Shown: positions 54,370 to 62,371 of the stretch, piece after piece | Layout: the number at the start of each line of letters is the position of its first letter | Numbering within the stretch: position 1 is the stretch's first letter | NCBI GenBank assembly: GCA_020635815.1 | Contig: JACJZB010000002.1 | Coordinates: forward strand, 310,001 to 374,000 | Source of the DNA: Flavobacteriales bacterium | Lineage (GTDB): Bacteria > Bacteroidota > Bacteroidia > Flavobacteriales_E > Vicingaceae | Direction of reading: 5' to 3' | DNA: 64,000 nucleotides | Position numbers and translations under genes: made by a program | The notes under the pieces: model-generated | The model's database searches: none | What the model saw: the letters and a program-made list of their open reading frames with translations, nothing else | What the model was told of the DNA's origin: nothing

Positions 54370-54399
54370 AAAAGGCTTACCAAATGGTAAGCCTTTTTT
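54370..54399 (+). terminator. terminator of the atp operon
   Basis: AAAAGGCTTACC and GGTAAGCCTTTT with loop AAAT, followed by T; 24 bases after atpG. Confidence 0.92.
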
Positions 54400-54417
54400 C
54401 TTTGACCTTAAAAACAT

Positions 54418-54454
54418 AAAAAAGCCCGAAAAGAATTTCTTTTCAGGCTTTTTT
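54418..54454. terminator. second hairpin terminator
   Basis: AAAAAAGCC-C-GAAAAGAA and TTCTTTTC-A-GGCTTTTTT: near-perfect stem with A run before and T run after, so it can act in both directions. The IS3 element begins 8 bases later. Confidence 0.85.
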
Positions 54455-54510
54455 ATAACTGTGTCTTGTCCTGAAAAAAGTTGACTTAATTAACAATAAA
54501 GTCAATAAAC

Positions 54511-54906
54511 ATGAGAGCAAAAAAAAAGGAAGGATTCCCTTCAAATTATAGTGAAGCGTTTAAACGTCTGGTTATATCTGAATATGAATTGGGTTTATCT
54601 ACAAAGGCTACACTAAAACGTAAATATGGAATAGCAGGTAATTCATGTATTCCTCGTTGGTTAAAAAAGTATGGTAAATTAGAGCATCCTACTTATTCAT
54701 CAAAAGGACGGCCAATGAAAGATAAAGATAAGCAATACATTAAAGAGCTTGAAGCTGAACTTCGTAAAAAAGAGAAGTTTTTAGAGAAGCAACTCAATCA
54801 AAAAGATGCTGAATTAAAAGCATATAAGCAGTTTATTTCCATAGCTGAACGAGAGCTAAACATTAAGATTGTAAAAAAGTCTGGCACCAAGCAGTCCAGG
54901 AAATAG
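54511..54906 (+). CDS. IS3-family transposase OrfA
   Basis: 131 residues. N-terminal HTH (YSEAFKRLVISEYELGLSTKATLKRKYGI) and a leucine-zipper-like coiled coil (IKELEAELRKKEKFLEKQLNQKDAELKAYK). Binds the element ends; made alone it usually regulates transposition. The slippery sequence A-AAA-AAG at 54873-54879 lies in its last codons, in the correct frame for -1 slippage into orfB. Confidence 0.92.
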   Translation: MRAKKKEGFPSNYSEAFKRLVISEYELGLSTKATLKRKYGIAGNSCIPRWLKKYGKLEHPTYSSKGRPMKDKDKQYIKELEAELRKKEKFLEKQLNQKDAELKAYKQFISIAERELNIKIVKKSGTKQSRK

Positions 54907-54935
54907 CACGAGGTAGTAATTTAAAGACTATCGAA

Positions 54936-55784
54936 TTGTGCCGACTGTTTGGTTATACTAAACAAGCTTATTATAAACGTTTAAATGATGAAAAGGGGAT
55001 TGCCTATAAGTTGATCAAATCTTTAGTAATGGATGTTCGTAGTCAATTGCCTAGAGCTGGAGGTCGAAAGGTTTACCATATGATTTCGAAAGACTTGGAA
55101 AGTAATGGAATAAAAATAGGACGAGATAAGTTTTTTTCATACTTACGATCAGAACATTTATTAATCCCTAATCGTAAAAAATATCACAAGACAACAAACT
55201 CTAGGCATTGGATGAGAAAATATCCAAACATTATAAAAGAGCTTGATATTCATCGACCAGAACAGGTTTGGGTTGCAGACATTACATATCTGCAAGTTAA
55301 AAAGAAGCATTACTATTTACATTTAATTACAGATGCATATTCAAAGAAGATTGTTGGTTTTAAACTTGCTGATAATATGCTAGCAAAAACGACTTTAGAA
55401 GCTTTAAAACATGCCGTTAAGAAACGGAAATATGATTCTGAATTGATTCATCATTCAGATAGAGGGTTACAATATTGTAGTTCTATTTATACTGGTATGC
55501 TATTAAAAAACCAAATAAAGGTTAGCATGACAGAGGAGTATGATCCTTATGAAAATGCTGTAGCAGAAAGAGTAAACGGTATTTTAAAAGCTGAATTTGG
55601 GTTGGATGATGTGTTTGAAAGTTACGAACTATTAAAACTTCAAACGGTACAATCTATTGCTTTGTATAATCAACTAAGACCTCACATGTCTATTGGACTA
55701 CTAACTCCAAATCAAGCTCATAAACAACAAAAAATTAAACTAAAAAAATGGAAACAAAAAACCTATACCAAATTAATGATATAG
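54936..55784 (+). CDS. IS3-family transposase OrfB (DDE)
   Basis: 282 residues from a TTG; however the -1 frame is open from the slippery site at 54879 (reading on as VWHQAVQEIARGSNLK), so the real product is an OrfAB fusion. DDE catalytic residues: Asp in VWVADITYLQ, Asp in HHSDRGLQY, Glu in NAVAERVNGILKAEF, with IS3-typical HTH_21 (GGRKVYHMISKDLESNGIKIGRDKFF) before them. Confidence 0.93.
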   Translation: MCRLFGYTKQAYYKRLNDEKGIAYKLIKSLVMDVRSQLPRAGGRKVYHMISKDLESNGIKIGRDKFFSYLRSEHLLIPNRKKYHKTTNSRHWMRKYPNIIKELDIHRPEQVWVADITYLQVKKKHYYLHLITDAYSKKIVGFKLADNMLAKTTLEALKHAVKKRKYDSELIHHSDRGLQYCSSIYTGMLLKNQIKVSMTEEYDPYENAVAERVNGILKAEFGLDDVFESYELLKLQTVQSIALYNQLRPHMSIGLLTPNQAHKQQKIKLKKWKQKTYTKLMI

Positions 55785-55844
55785 GTTCTATATTTGTAAT
55801 CTAAATCAGTCAACCATTTTTAGGACGAGACACTGTATCAAATA

Positions 55845-57050
55845 TTATAATCCTTCTAATTGAGTACCATCGTTTTTGAAAGCACTTATTCCTGTAACAT
55901 CCATTCCAGTAATTAGCAAGTGAATATCATGTGTTCCTTCATAAGTAACAACCGATTCTAGGTTTGCCATGTGACGCATAATTGGGTATTCCCCAGTAAT
56001 TCCCATTCCACCATGCATCTGACGAGCTTCTCTAGCTACTTTTAAAGCCATATCAACGTTGTTACGTTTTGCCATAGATATTTGAGCAGAAGTAGCTTTT
56101 CCTTCGTTTCTAAGCACTCCTAAACGCCAAGTTAATAACTGAGCCTTTGTAATTTCAGTAATCATCTCGGCTAGCTTCTTTTGAGTTAATTGGAATGAAG
56201 CAACAGGCACTCCAAACTGAATTCTTTCTTTGGTGTAACGTAAAGCAGAATCATAACAATCCATTGCTGCTCCAATAGCTCCCCAAGCAATACCATAACG
56301 AGCAGAATCTAAACACCCAAGAGGTGCTCCTAACCCACTTTTGTTTGGTAATAAATTTTCTTTAGGAACTTTTACATTATCAAAAACTAACTCCCCAGTA
56401 ATACTTGCTCTTAACGACCATTTATCATGAGTTTCAGGTGTTGTAAATCCTTCCATTCCTCTTTCAACGATTAACCCATGAATTCTTCCTTCTTCATTCT
56501 TCGCCCAAACAACTGCTACATCAGCAATTGGAGCATTAGTAATCCACATTTTAGCACCATTCAATAAATAATGGTCGCCCATATCTTTAAAGTTAGTAAC
56601 CATTCCGCTTGGATTTGAACCATGATCAGGTTCGGTTAATCCAAAACACCCCATAAATTCACCAGTAGCCAATTTAGGAAGGTACTTCATCCTTTGCTCT
56701 TCGTTACCATATTTCCAAATAGGATACATTACTAAAGAACTTTGAACCGAAGAAGTTGAACGAACACCAGAGTCACATCTTTCTAATTCTTGCATAATTA
56801 AACCATAAGAAATTTGGTCTAATCCTGGTCCTCCATATTGTTCTGGAATATACGGTCCAAAGCCACCAACCTCAGCCAAACCTGGTATTATTTGTTTTGG
56901 AAATTCAGCACGTTGTGCATAATCTTCAATAATTGGAGACACATCTTTTTTAATCCATGCACGAACAGTATCTCTAATTAATTTATGTTCTTCTGTTAAT
57001 AGCTCATCTAAATTGTAATAATCTGGAGCTTGAAATCTATCGTCAGCCAT
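55845..57050 (-). CDS. acyl-CoA dehydrogenase, glutaryl-CoA dehydrogenase-like
   Basis: 401 residues. FAD/acyl-CoA site GCFGLTEPDHGSNPSGM, GAKMWITNAPIADVAVVWAK, and QMHGGMGITGEYPIMRH near the end. The catalytic Glu is in VTYEGTHDIHLLI followed by ITGMDVTGISAF, a pattern of the glutaryl-CoA dehydrogenase branch. Likely decarboxylating oxidation of glutaryl-CoA to crotonyl-CoA in lysine/tryptophan breakdown; other short acyl-CoA substrates cannot be excluded. Monocistronic. Confidence 0.88.
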   Translation of the reverse strand: MADDRFQAPDYYNLDELLTEEHKLIRDTVRAWIKKDVSPIIEDYAQRAEFPKQIIPGLAEVGGFGPYIPEQYGGPGLDQISYGLIMQELERCDSGVRSTSSVQSSLVMYPIWKYGNEEQRMKYLPKLATGEFMGCFGLTEPDHGSNPSGMVTNFKDMGDHYLLNGAKMWITNAPIADVAVVWAKNEEGRIHGLIVERGMEGFTTPETHDKWSLRASITGELVFDNVKVPKENLLPNKSGLGAPLGCLDSARYGIAWGAIGAAMDCYDSALRYTKERIQFGVPVASFQLTQKKLAEMITEITKAQLLTWRLGVLRNEGKATSAQISMAKRNNVDMALKVAREARQMHGGMGITGEYPIMRHMANLESVVTYEGTHDIHLLITGMDVTGISAFKNDGTQLEGL

Positions 57051-57188
57051 ATTTATCTGTTAAAATTGAGTCACAAAAATAGCTATATTTATTAAAGTTT
57101 AAAACTATTCTTTATCATATCAAAACCTTAAAAAACTATTTAAATTAACTCACTTAATCTTTTTTTAGAGTAAAGAGGTTTATTAAAA

Positions 57189-57220
57189 CAAAAAAAGCTC
57201 CAGATTTCTCTGAAGCTTTT
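57189..57220 (-). terminator. terminator of the tRNA gene
   Basis: On the minus strand AAAAGCTTCAGA, loop GAAA, TCTGGAGCTTTTTTT: stem with one mismatch and a T run, directly after tRNA-Met. Confidence 0.8.
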
Positions 57221-57225
57221 CGGTG

Positions 57226-57298
57226 TAGCGGGGGCCCGACTCGAACGGACGACCTTCGGGTTATGAGCCCGATGAGCTACCAACTGCTCTACCCCGCG
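57226..57298 (-). tRNA. initiator tRNA-Met (CAT)
   Basis: Cloverleaf on the minus strand: acceptor 5' CGCGGGG and 3' CCCCGCT then A; anticodon arm TCGGG-CTCATAA-CCCGA; T arm GTCCG-TTCGAGT-CGGGC. It is the initiator, since position 1:72 (C-U) is unpaired, three G-C pairs flank the anticodon loop, and the D stem has A11-U24. CCA is not encoded. Confidence 0.93.
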
Positions 57299-57385
57299 AT
57301 ATATTGTTTACTAATAGTATCTATTTTTAAAGAATGCAAATATAATATTTTGTTTCTTTGCATTCCAAACTTTTAAGGAAAAATA

Positions 57386-58264
57386 ATGCATAAATCTGGT
57401 TTCGTAAATATTATAGGCAACCCAAATGTTGGTAAGTCAACGCTAATGAACAAGTTAGTGGGTGAGCGGCTGTCTATTATTACTTCAAAAGCACAAACAA
57501 CTCGACACCGAATTTTAGGTATTGTTAACGATGAAGACCACCAAATTGTGTTTTCTGATACCCCTGGAGTGCTTGAACCAGCTTATAAAATGCAAGAAAG
57601 CATGATGACTTTCGTAAAATCTGCTTTAACCGATGCCGATGTTATTTTATTTATGGTAGAAGTAAAAGAAAATAAGTTTAAAGACGAAAACATTTTAAAT
57701 AGCCTTAAAAAAACGGACACTCCTATTCTTTTATTAATTAACAAGATTGATGAAGTTGACCAAGTTTTTTTAGAAAGTAAAGTTGATTTTTGGCAAAAAG
57801 AATTGCCTAAAGCTGAGATATATCCTTTATCAGCTCTTCATAACTTTAATATTGAAAACATTTTTGCTCGAATAAAAGAACTTTTACCCGAAGGAGAACC
57901 TTTTTATGATAAAGATGCTTTGACTGACAAACCTGAAAGGTTTTTTGTTTCAGAAATTATTCGTGAAAAAATATTACTCAACTACAAAAAAGAAGTTCCT
58001 TATTCTTGCGAAGTAATTATTGAAGAGTTTAAAGAAAAAGAAGAAATCATCCATATTAGAGCTGTTATTATCGTAGCTCGTGACTCTCAAAAAGGCATTT
58101 TAATTGGCCATCAAGGAAAAGAATTAAAAAAAGTTGGAACAGAAGCTCGTAAAGACATTGAAACATTTTTTGCAAAGAAAGTTTTCTTAGAGCTTTATGT
58201 GAAGGTGAATAAAGATTGGAGAAATGACGATAACATGCTTAAACGTTTTGGGTACAATCATTAA
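57386..58264 (+). CDS. era: GTPase Era
   Basis: 292 residues. G1 GNPNVGKST, G2/G3 KAQTTRH and SDTPGV, G4 NKID, and a C-terminal KH domain with GHQGKELKKVG. Ribosome small-subunit maturation GTPase that binds 16S rRNA. 54 bases before der. Confidence 0.97.
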   Translation: MHKSGFVNIIGNPNVGKSTLMNKLVGERLSIITSKAQTTRHRILGIVNDEDHQIVFSDTPGVLEPAYKMQESMMTFVKSALTDADVILFMVEVKENKFKDENILNSLKKTDTPILLLINKIDEVDQVFLESKVDFWQKELPKAEIYPLSALHNFNIENIFARIKELLPEGEPFYDKDALTDKPERFFVSEIIREKILLNYKKEVPYSCEVIIEEFKEKEEIIHIRAVIIVARDSQKGILIGHQGKELKKVGTEARKDIETFFAKKVFLELYVKVNKDWRNDDNMLKRFGYNH

Positions 58265-58291
58265 ATTGATATAATAGCACAGTTAAAGTTG

Positions 58292-58299
58292 TACCTTTG
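58292..58299 (+). promoter_or_regulatory. -7 box TACCTTTG before der
   Basis: Exact TAnnTTTG 19 bases before the der ATG; a TTG at 58266-58268 is 23 bases upstream, slightly far. Confidence 0.4.
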
Positions 58300-58318
58300 C
58301 AAAATCTAAAATCAGAAC

Positions 58319-59626
58319 ATGAGTAATATCGTAGCAATAGTAGGAAGACCAAATGTTGGAAAATCTACCCTTTTTAATAGACTTACAGAGAGCAGACAGG
58401 CAATTGTTGATGAATCAAGTGGGGTAACCAGAGACCGCCACTATGGGCAAGTTGAATGGAATGGGAAGGAATTTACTTTAATTGATACCGGAGGTTATAT
58501 TAAAGGTTCTGACGATATTTTTGAGGATGAAATACGTAAGCAAGTTGTAATTGCTATTGAAGAAGCTGATTTAATCATTTTTGTGGTAGATGTTACTCTA
58601 GGAATAACAGACCTTGACCAACAAGTTGCCAATGTTTTAAGACGAGCAAACAAAAAAATATTATTGGTTTCTAATAAAGTTGATAATACTTCTCGTATTC
58701 CTGATTCTAGTGTGTTTTATGGCTTAGGAATAAGCGATGAAATTTACAATGTATCATCTGTAAGCGGAAGTGGAACTGGTGAATTATTAGATGAAGTTGT
58801 AAATAATTTAGAAGACAAGGTTGAGGAGAATGATGATGATTTATTAAGACTTGCTATTGTTGGTCGTCCAAATGTTGGAAAATCATCTTTGTTAAATGGA
58901 TTAATTGGAAAAGACAGAAATATAGTAACCAATATTGCCGGAACAACTAGAGACGCTATATCAACACGATATACGGCTTTTGGTTTTGATATGAAACTAA
59001 TCGACACTGCTGGACTTCGTAAAAAAGTAAAAGTAAGTGAGGATTTAGAGTTTTACTCTGTGATGCGAACGATCCGTGCGATAGAAAATTCTGATGTTTG
59101 TTTATTAATGATAGAAGCTACCGAAGGGATAATGACTCAAGATATGAACATCTTTAGCTTAATCATAAAAAATAAAAAAGGCTTAGTTGTATTGGTAAAT
59201 AAGTGGGATTTAATAGATAAAGAAACAAATACCGCAAAAGAATTTGAGGCTGCCATTCGTAAAAGAATGTCTCCATTTACTGATGTGCCTATTATATTTA
59301 CTTCAGTAACCAATAAACAACGTATCTTTAAAGCATTAGAAGAAGTTGTAAAAGTTTATGAAAACCGAGTTAAAAAGATTCCTACATCAAAACTAAATGA
59401 AGTGATGTTAGACATCATTTCACGAAATCCACCTCCTGCAGTTAAAGGAAAATACATTAAGATTAAGTTTGTTAGTCAATTGCCAACACACACACCAACT
59501 TTTGCTTTTTACTGCAATTTACCTCAATACATTAAAGAACCTTATAAGCGTTTTTTAGAAAATAAATTGAGAGAAAATTTTGATTTTACAGGAGTTCCTA
59601 TTCAACTTTTTATGCGAAAGAAGTAA
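58319..59626 (+). CDS. der: GTPase Der (EngA)
   Basis: 435 residues with two tandem GTPase domains (GRPNVGKST near 9 and GRPNVGKSS near 180; DTGG and DTAG; SNKVD and NKWD) and a C-terminal KH-like domain (NPPPAVKGKYIKIKFVSQ). 50S ribosome assembly. Usual length. Ends 1 base before the convergent response regulator gene. Confidence 0.97.
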   Translation: MSNIVAIVGRPNVGKSTLFNRLTESRQAIVDESSGVTRDRHYGQVEWNGKEFTLIDTGGYIKGSDDIFEDEIRKQVVIAIEEADLIIFVVDVTLGITDLDQQVANVLRRANKKILLVSNKVDNTSRIPDSSVFYGLGISDEIYNVSSVSGSGTGELLDEVVNNLEDKVEENDDDLLRLAIVGRPNVGKSSLLNGLIGKDRNIVTNIAGTTRDAISTRYTAFGFDMKLIDTAGLRKKVKVSEDLEFYSVMRTIRAIENSDVCLLMIEATEGIMTQDMNIFSLIIKNKKGLVVLVNKWDLIDKETNTAKEFEAAIRKRMSPFTDVPIIFTSVTNKQRIFKALEEVVKVYENRVKKIPTSKLNEVMLDIISRNPPPAVKGKYIKIKFVSQLPTHTPTFAFYCNLPQYIKEPYKRFLENKLRENFDFTGVPIQLFMRKK

Positions 59627-59627
59627 A

Positions 59628-60287
59628 CTAAATAATGTTGTGCTTCATCGCTTTTTGTACTGCTTCCATTTTATTATGGACTTGTAATTTCTTATAGATA
59701 TTCTCTATGTGTTTACGTACAGTTGCAGGGCTTATAATTAAGTTGTCAGCTATTTGTTGGTAGTTTAATCCTTTTGAAAGTTGTTCTAAAATTTCTGTTT
59801 CTCTTTTACTTAATTTTATTTCTTCTAATTGAACTTTGTCTGAAGTCATTTTTTCAGGAAAACGCAAAATATTTAGTGTTTTGAGTGCTACCGAGGGAGT
59901 CATTGCTGCACCACCCTCTAAAACATCTATAATTGCTTTATGTAATTCGTCAGGATTTGTTTCTTTTAACAAATATCCATCTGCCCCAGCTTGTATGGCG
60001 TTAAAAATATTATCATCATCATCAAAAACAGTGAGCATTAAAACCTTAATGTGAGGAAATTTATTTTTTACATACTCGGTAGTTGAAATTCCATCTTTTT
60101 CAGGCATTTGAATATCCATCAAGATAACATCAACATTATGATCTTGTTCTAATTTTCCAATAAATTCATTCCCGTTAGCCCCTCTAAATTTGAACTTTAA
60201 ATCATCAAAAAAAGAAATTTTTTCTTCTACAGCTTTCGCTAAAAAGCCATTATCTTCCGCTATTGCAACTCTTATCATACCTTTCAT
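59628..60287 (-). CDS. NarL/FixJ-type response regulator
   Basis: 219 residues. Receiver with all key residues: AIAEDN acid pair, phospho-Asp in VILMDIQMPEKDG, MLTVFDD, LLKETN. C-terminal LuxR/GerE HTH (LSKRETEILEQLSKGLNYQQIADNLIISPATVRKHIENIYKKL). DNA-binding output of the split kinase pair upstream: its start is 68 bases after the second kinase gene. Confidence 0.95.
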   Translation of the reverse strand: MKGMIRVAIAEDNGFLAKAVEEKISFFDDLKFKFRGANGNEFIGKLEQDHNVDVILMDIQMPEKDGISTTEYVKNKFPHIKVLMLTVFDDDDNIFNAIQAGADGYLLKETNPDELHKAIIDVLEGGAAMTPSVALKTLNILRFPEKMTSDKVQLEEIKLSKRETEILEQLSKGLNYQQIADNLIISPATVRKHIENIYKKLQVHNKMEAVQKAMKHNII

Positions 60288-60355
60288 ATTTTATATGTTT
60301 TTCAAAGTTATATTGTAACCTTAAAATAATCTATACGGCATTTGTCTTATTTGGT

Positions 60356-62371
60356 TTAGATAAACTCTGCAATTGGTATTTCTAAAATAATTGCTGTGCC
60401 TTCGGTAGGTGCTGAATTAATTGAAAAGTTTGCATGAATAGCTGACGCTCTGTTTTTCATGTTCTCTAGTCCATTACCCAATTGAATTTCAGCCATGTTA
60501 AACCCAATTCCATCATCTTTTATCGACAACACTAAAAATTCATCCTTTTCAGTAATTAATAAAGAAACATTTGTTGCCGCAGCATATTTCATTGCATTAT
60601 TAATTGCTTCTTGCACAACACGATAAATACTAACTCCTTGAATGGAATTTAAGTGGAAATTATTGCTCAATTCCACTTTAAAATTAAAAATTGTTTGTTC
60701 TTGTGCTAGTTTAGCATTTTCAATGTAATTATATAATCTCAATTTTAAATCTTCGAAAGAAATTTCATCCTTATTTAAAGCCCAAATCGTGTCTCGTAAC
60801 TGCGTTATTGTTGTTCTAGAAAAATGGGCAACGTCAGTTAGTTTTGCCAATAGCTTTTCGTCTGCCGATTTAAAAAGGTGCTCCATATTCTCAACAGATG
60901 AGATAATATAAGCCAATTGAGTTCCAATATTGTCATTTAAATTTCCTGAAATCGCTAATCGTTCTTGGTGTAATTTATTTTGAAGATTCACTTGAGCAAT
61001 TTCATCTTTAAGTAAATTTTCTTCTTGTAATCTCATGTGTTTTTGTTTTTGAAAACGGTAAATAAAACCACCTATAACTGCTATAAACAACACGAACAAA
61101 CTAATTCCTAACAATGCGTAGTTTCTTTGTTCTACTCGTAAATGTTGCTCAGAAATTTTTAATTGTTGCTCTGCTATTTCTTTTTCTTTTTTTTCCGTTT
61201 CGTATTGCGTGTTCAATAATGCTATCTGCTCATTGGTGGCTTCATTAAGCATCGAATCTTTAATTACATTATATTGTTGGTGAGCAAAAAAAGCTTCTTT
61301 AAATTGATGTAAATTTTCATACGCATCAGCCAAACCTAAATAGTTATCTCTACTGGTTTCTAAATAACCTATTTCGTTAGATAATTTTAAACTTTTATTA
61401 AAATAATCTATTGCTATTTTATACCTCTTAGTGGCCACAAATAAGGTTGCCAAATTGTTATATAAAATGGCTTGCCCTTCAATATCGGCCGACTCGGTTC
61501 TAATTTTTAATGCTTTACGCATATATTTTTCTGCTAAATCATAATTTTTTAGCTGGTGCTGTGTAACCCCCATATTGCCATAAGCCATAGCAATTATACG
61601 TAAATCACCAACTTCTTTAGCCTTATCAATTGCAATCTGATAATAATAAACGGAGGAATCTAGTTGTACCATTTCATCATAAATATTCCCTAAATACAAA
61701 AGAATGAGCACCTCTTTATCTTTCATATTTTTATGTTGATTTATTGCAAGTGCCTTTTGATAATAGTTGATGGCAATATCAAATTTTTTTTGTTTGTAAT
61801 AAATCATTCCCAAATTATTGGTGCTAGATGCTATTCCGGCACTATCATTAATTTGCTCTCTAATTTTTAAAGCTTTAATAAAATAACCAACAGACTTGTC
61901 ATAATCTCCTTTGCTCATTACCACATTACCTAAGTTATTTAACGATGCTCCAATACCTATACTATCATTTAATTGCCTTCGTGCTGCTAATGCCTTTAAA
62001 AAATATACTTCTGTACTGTCATAATGCCCCAAATAAACATGGTAAATTCCTATTTGGTTGTAGGCTGTACTGAGTTGTTTTAAAGAGAAATTACTAGTTG
62101 CTATAATTTCACGGTACAATTCAATAGACTTTTCAAGTTCTCCCGTTTGTGCATATTGATTTCCAAAATGTTTGGCAACGGTTAAAATACCATCTTTGTA
62201 ATTCTGCTTTTTAGCATAATTTAATGCTTCTTCTGCAAAATTCATCGAAGAGTCGGTATTGGTTGTTTGTTTTGCTTGTTCTAATAAGCTATATACAATT
62301 AAAGAATCTTCGTTGGCATACGTTGGTAATGCTATCAAAAAACAAATAATGATATGTATTACTTTTCTCAT
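60356..62371 (-). CDS. TPR sensor kinase with ATPase domain but no phospho-His
   Basis: 671 residues. Signal peptide (MRKVIHIIICFLIALPTYA), tetratricopeptide repeats (about 45-370), a membrane helix (YALLGISLFVLFIAVIGGFIYRF), a HisKA_3-type dimerisation helix and a complete HATPase domain (RVVQEAINNAMKYA, DDGIGF, GNGLENMKNRA, EGTAIILEIP). In the phospho-acceptor motif, normally R-D-L-H-D, it reads ERLAISGNLNDNIG: the His is Asn (codon AAT at 60935-60937). It therefore cannot autophosphorylate in the usual way. Starts inside the stop of the partner gene (ATGA). Confidence 0.92.
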   Translation of the reverse strand: MRKVIHIIICFLIALPTYANEDSLIVYSLLEQAKQTTNTDSSMNFAEEALNYAKKQNYKDGILTVAKHFGNQYAQTGELEKSIELYREIIATSNFSLKQLSTAYNQIGIYHVYLGHYDSTEVYFLKALAARRQLNDSIGIGASLNNLGNVVMSKGDYDKSVGYFIKALKIREQINDSAGIASSTNNLGMIYYKQKKFDIAINYYQKALAINQHKNMKDKEVLILLYLGNIYDEMVQLDSSVYYYQIAIDKAKEVGDLRIIAMAYGNMGVTQHQLKNYDLAEKYMRKALKIRTESADIEGQAILYNNLATLFVATKRYKIAIDYFNKSLKLSNEIGYLETSRDNYLGLADAYENLHQFKEAFFAHQQYNVIKDSMLNEATNEQIALLNTQYETEKKEKEIAEQQLKISEQHLRVEQRNYALLGISLFVLFIAVIGGFIYRFQKQKHMRLQEENLLKDEIAQVNLQNKLHQERLAISGNLNDNIGTQLAYIISSVENMEHLFKSADEKLLAKLTDVAHFSRTTITQLRDTIWALNKDEISFEDLKLRLYNYIENAKLAQEQTIFNFKVELSNNFHLNSIQGVSIYRVVQEAINNAMKYAAATNVSLLITEKDEFLVLSIKDDGIGFNMAEIQLGNGLENMKNRASAIHANFSINSAPTEGTAIILEIPIAEFI

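Larger units (their letters stand above)
54462..55832 (+). mobile_element. complete IS3-family insertion sequence
   Basis: 1371 bp. Terminal inverted repeats of 25 bp match at 21 positions: left starts TGTCTTGTCCTGAAAAAAGT, right ends TTTTTAGGACGAGACA. A 3-bp direct repeat CTG flanks both ends (54459-54461 and 55833-55835), the target duplication expected for IS3. Contains orfA and orfB with an A6G slippery site at 54873-54879. All parts look intact, so it may be active. It lies behind the atp terminators and ends 12 bases from the stop of the acyl-CoA dehydrogenase gene, harming neither. Confidence 0.9.
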
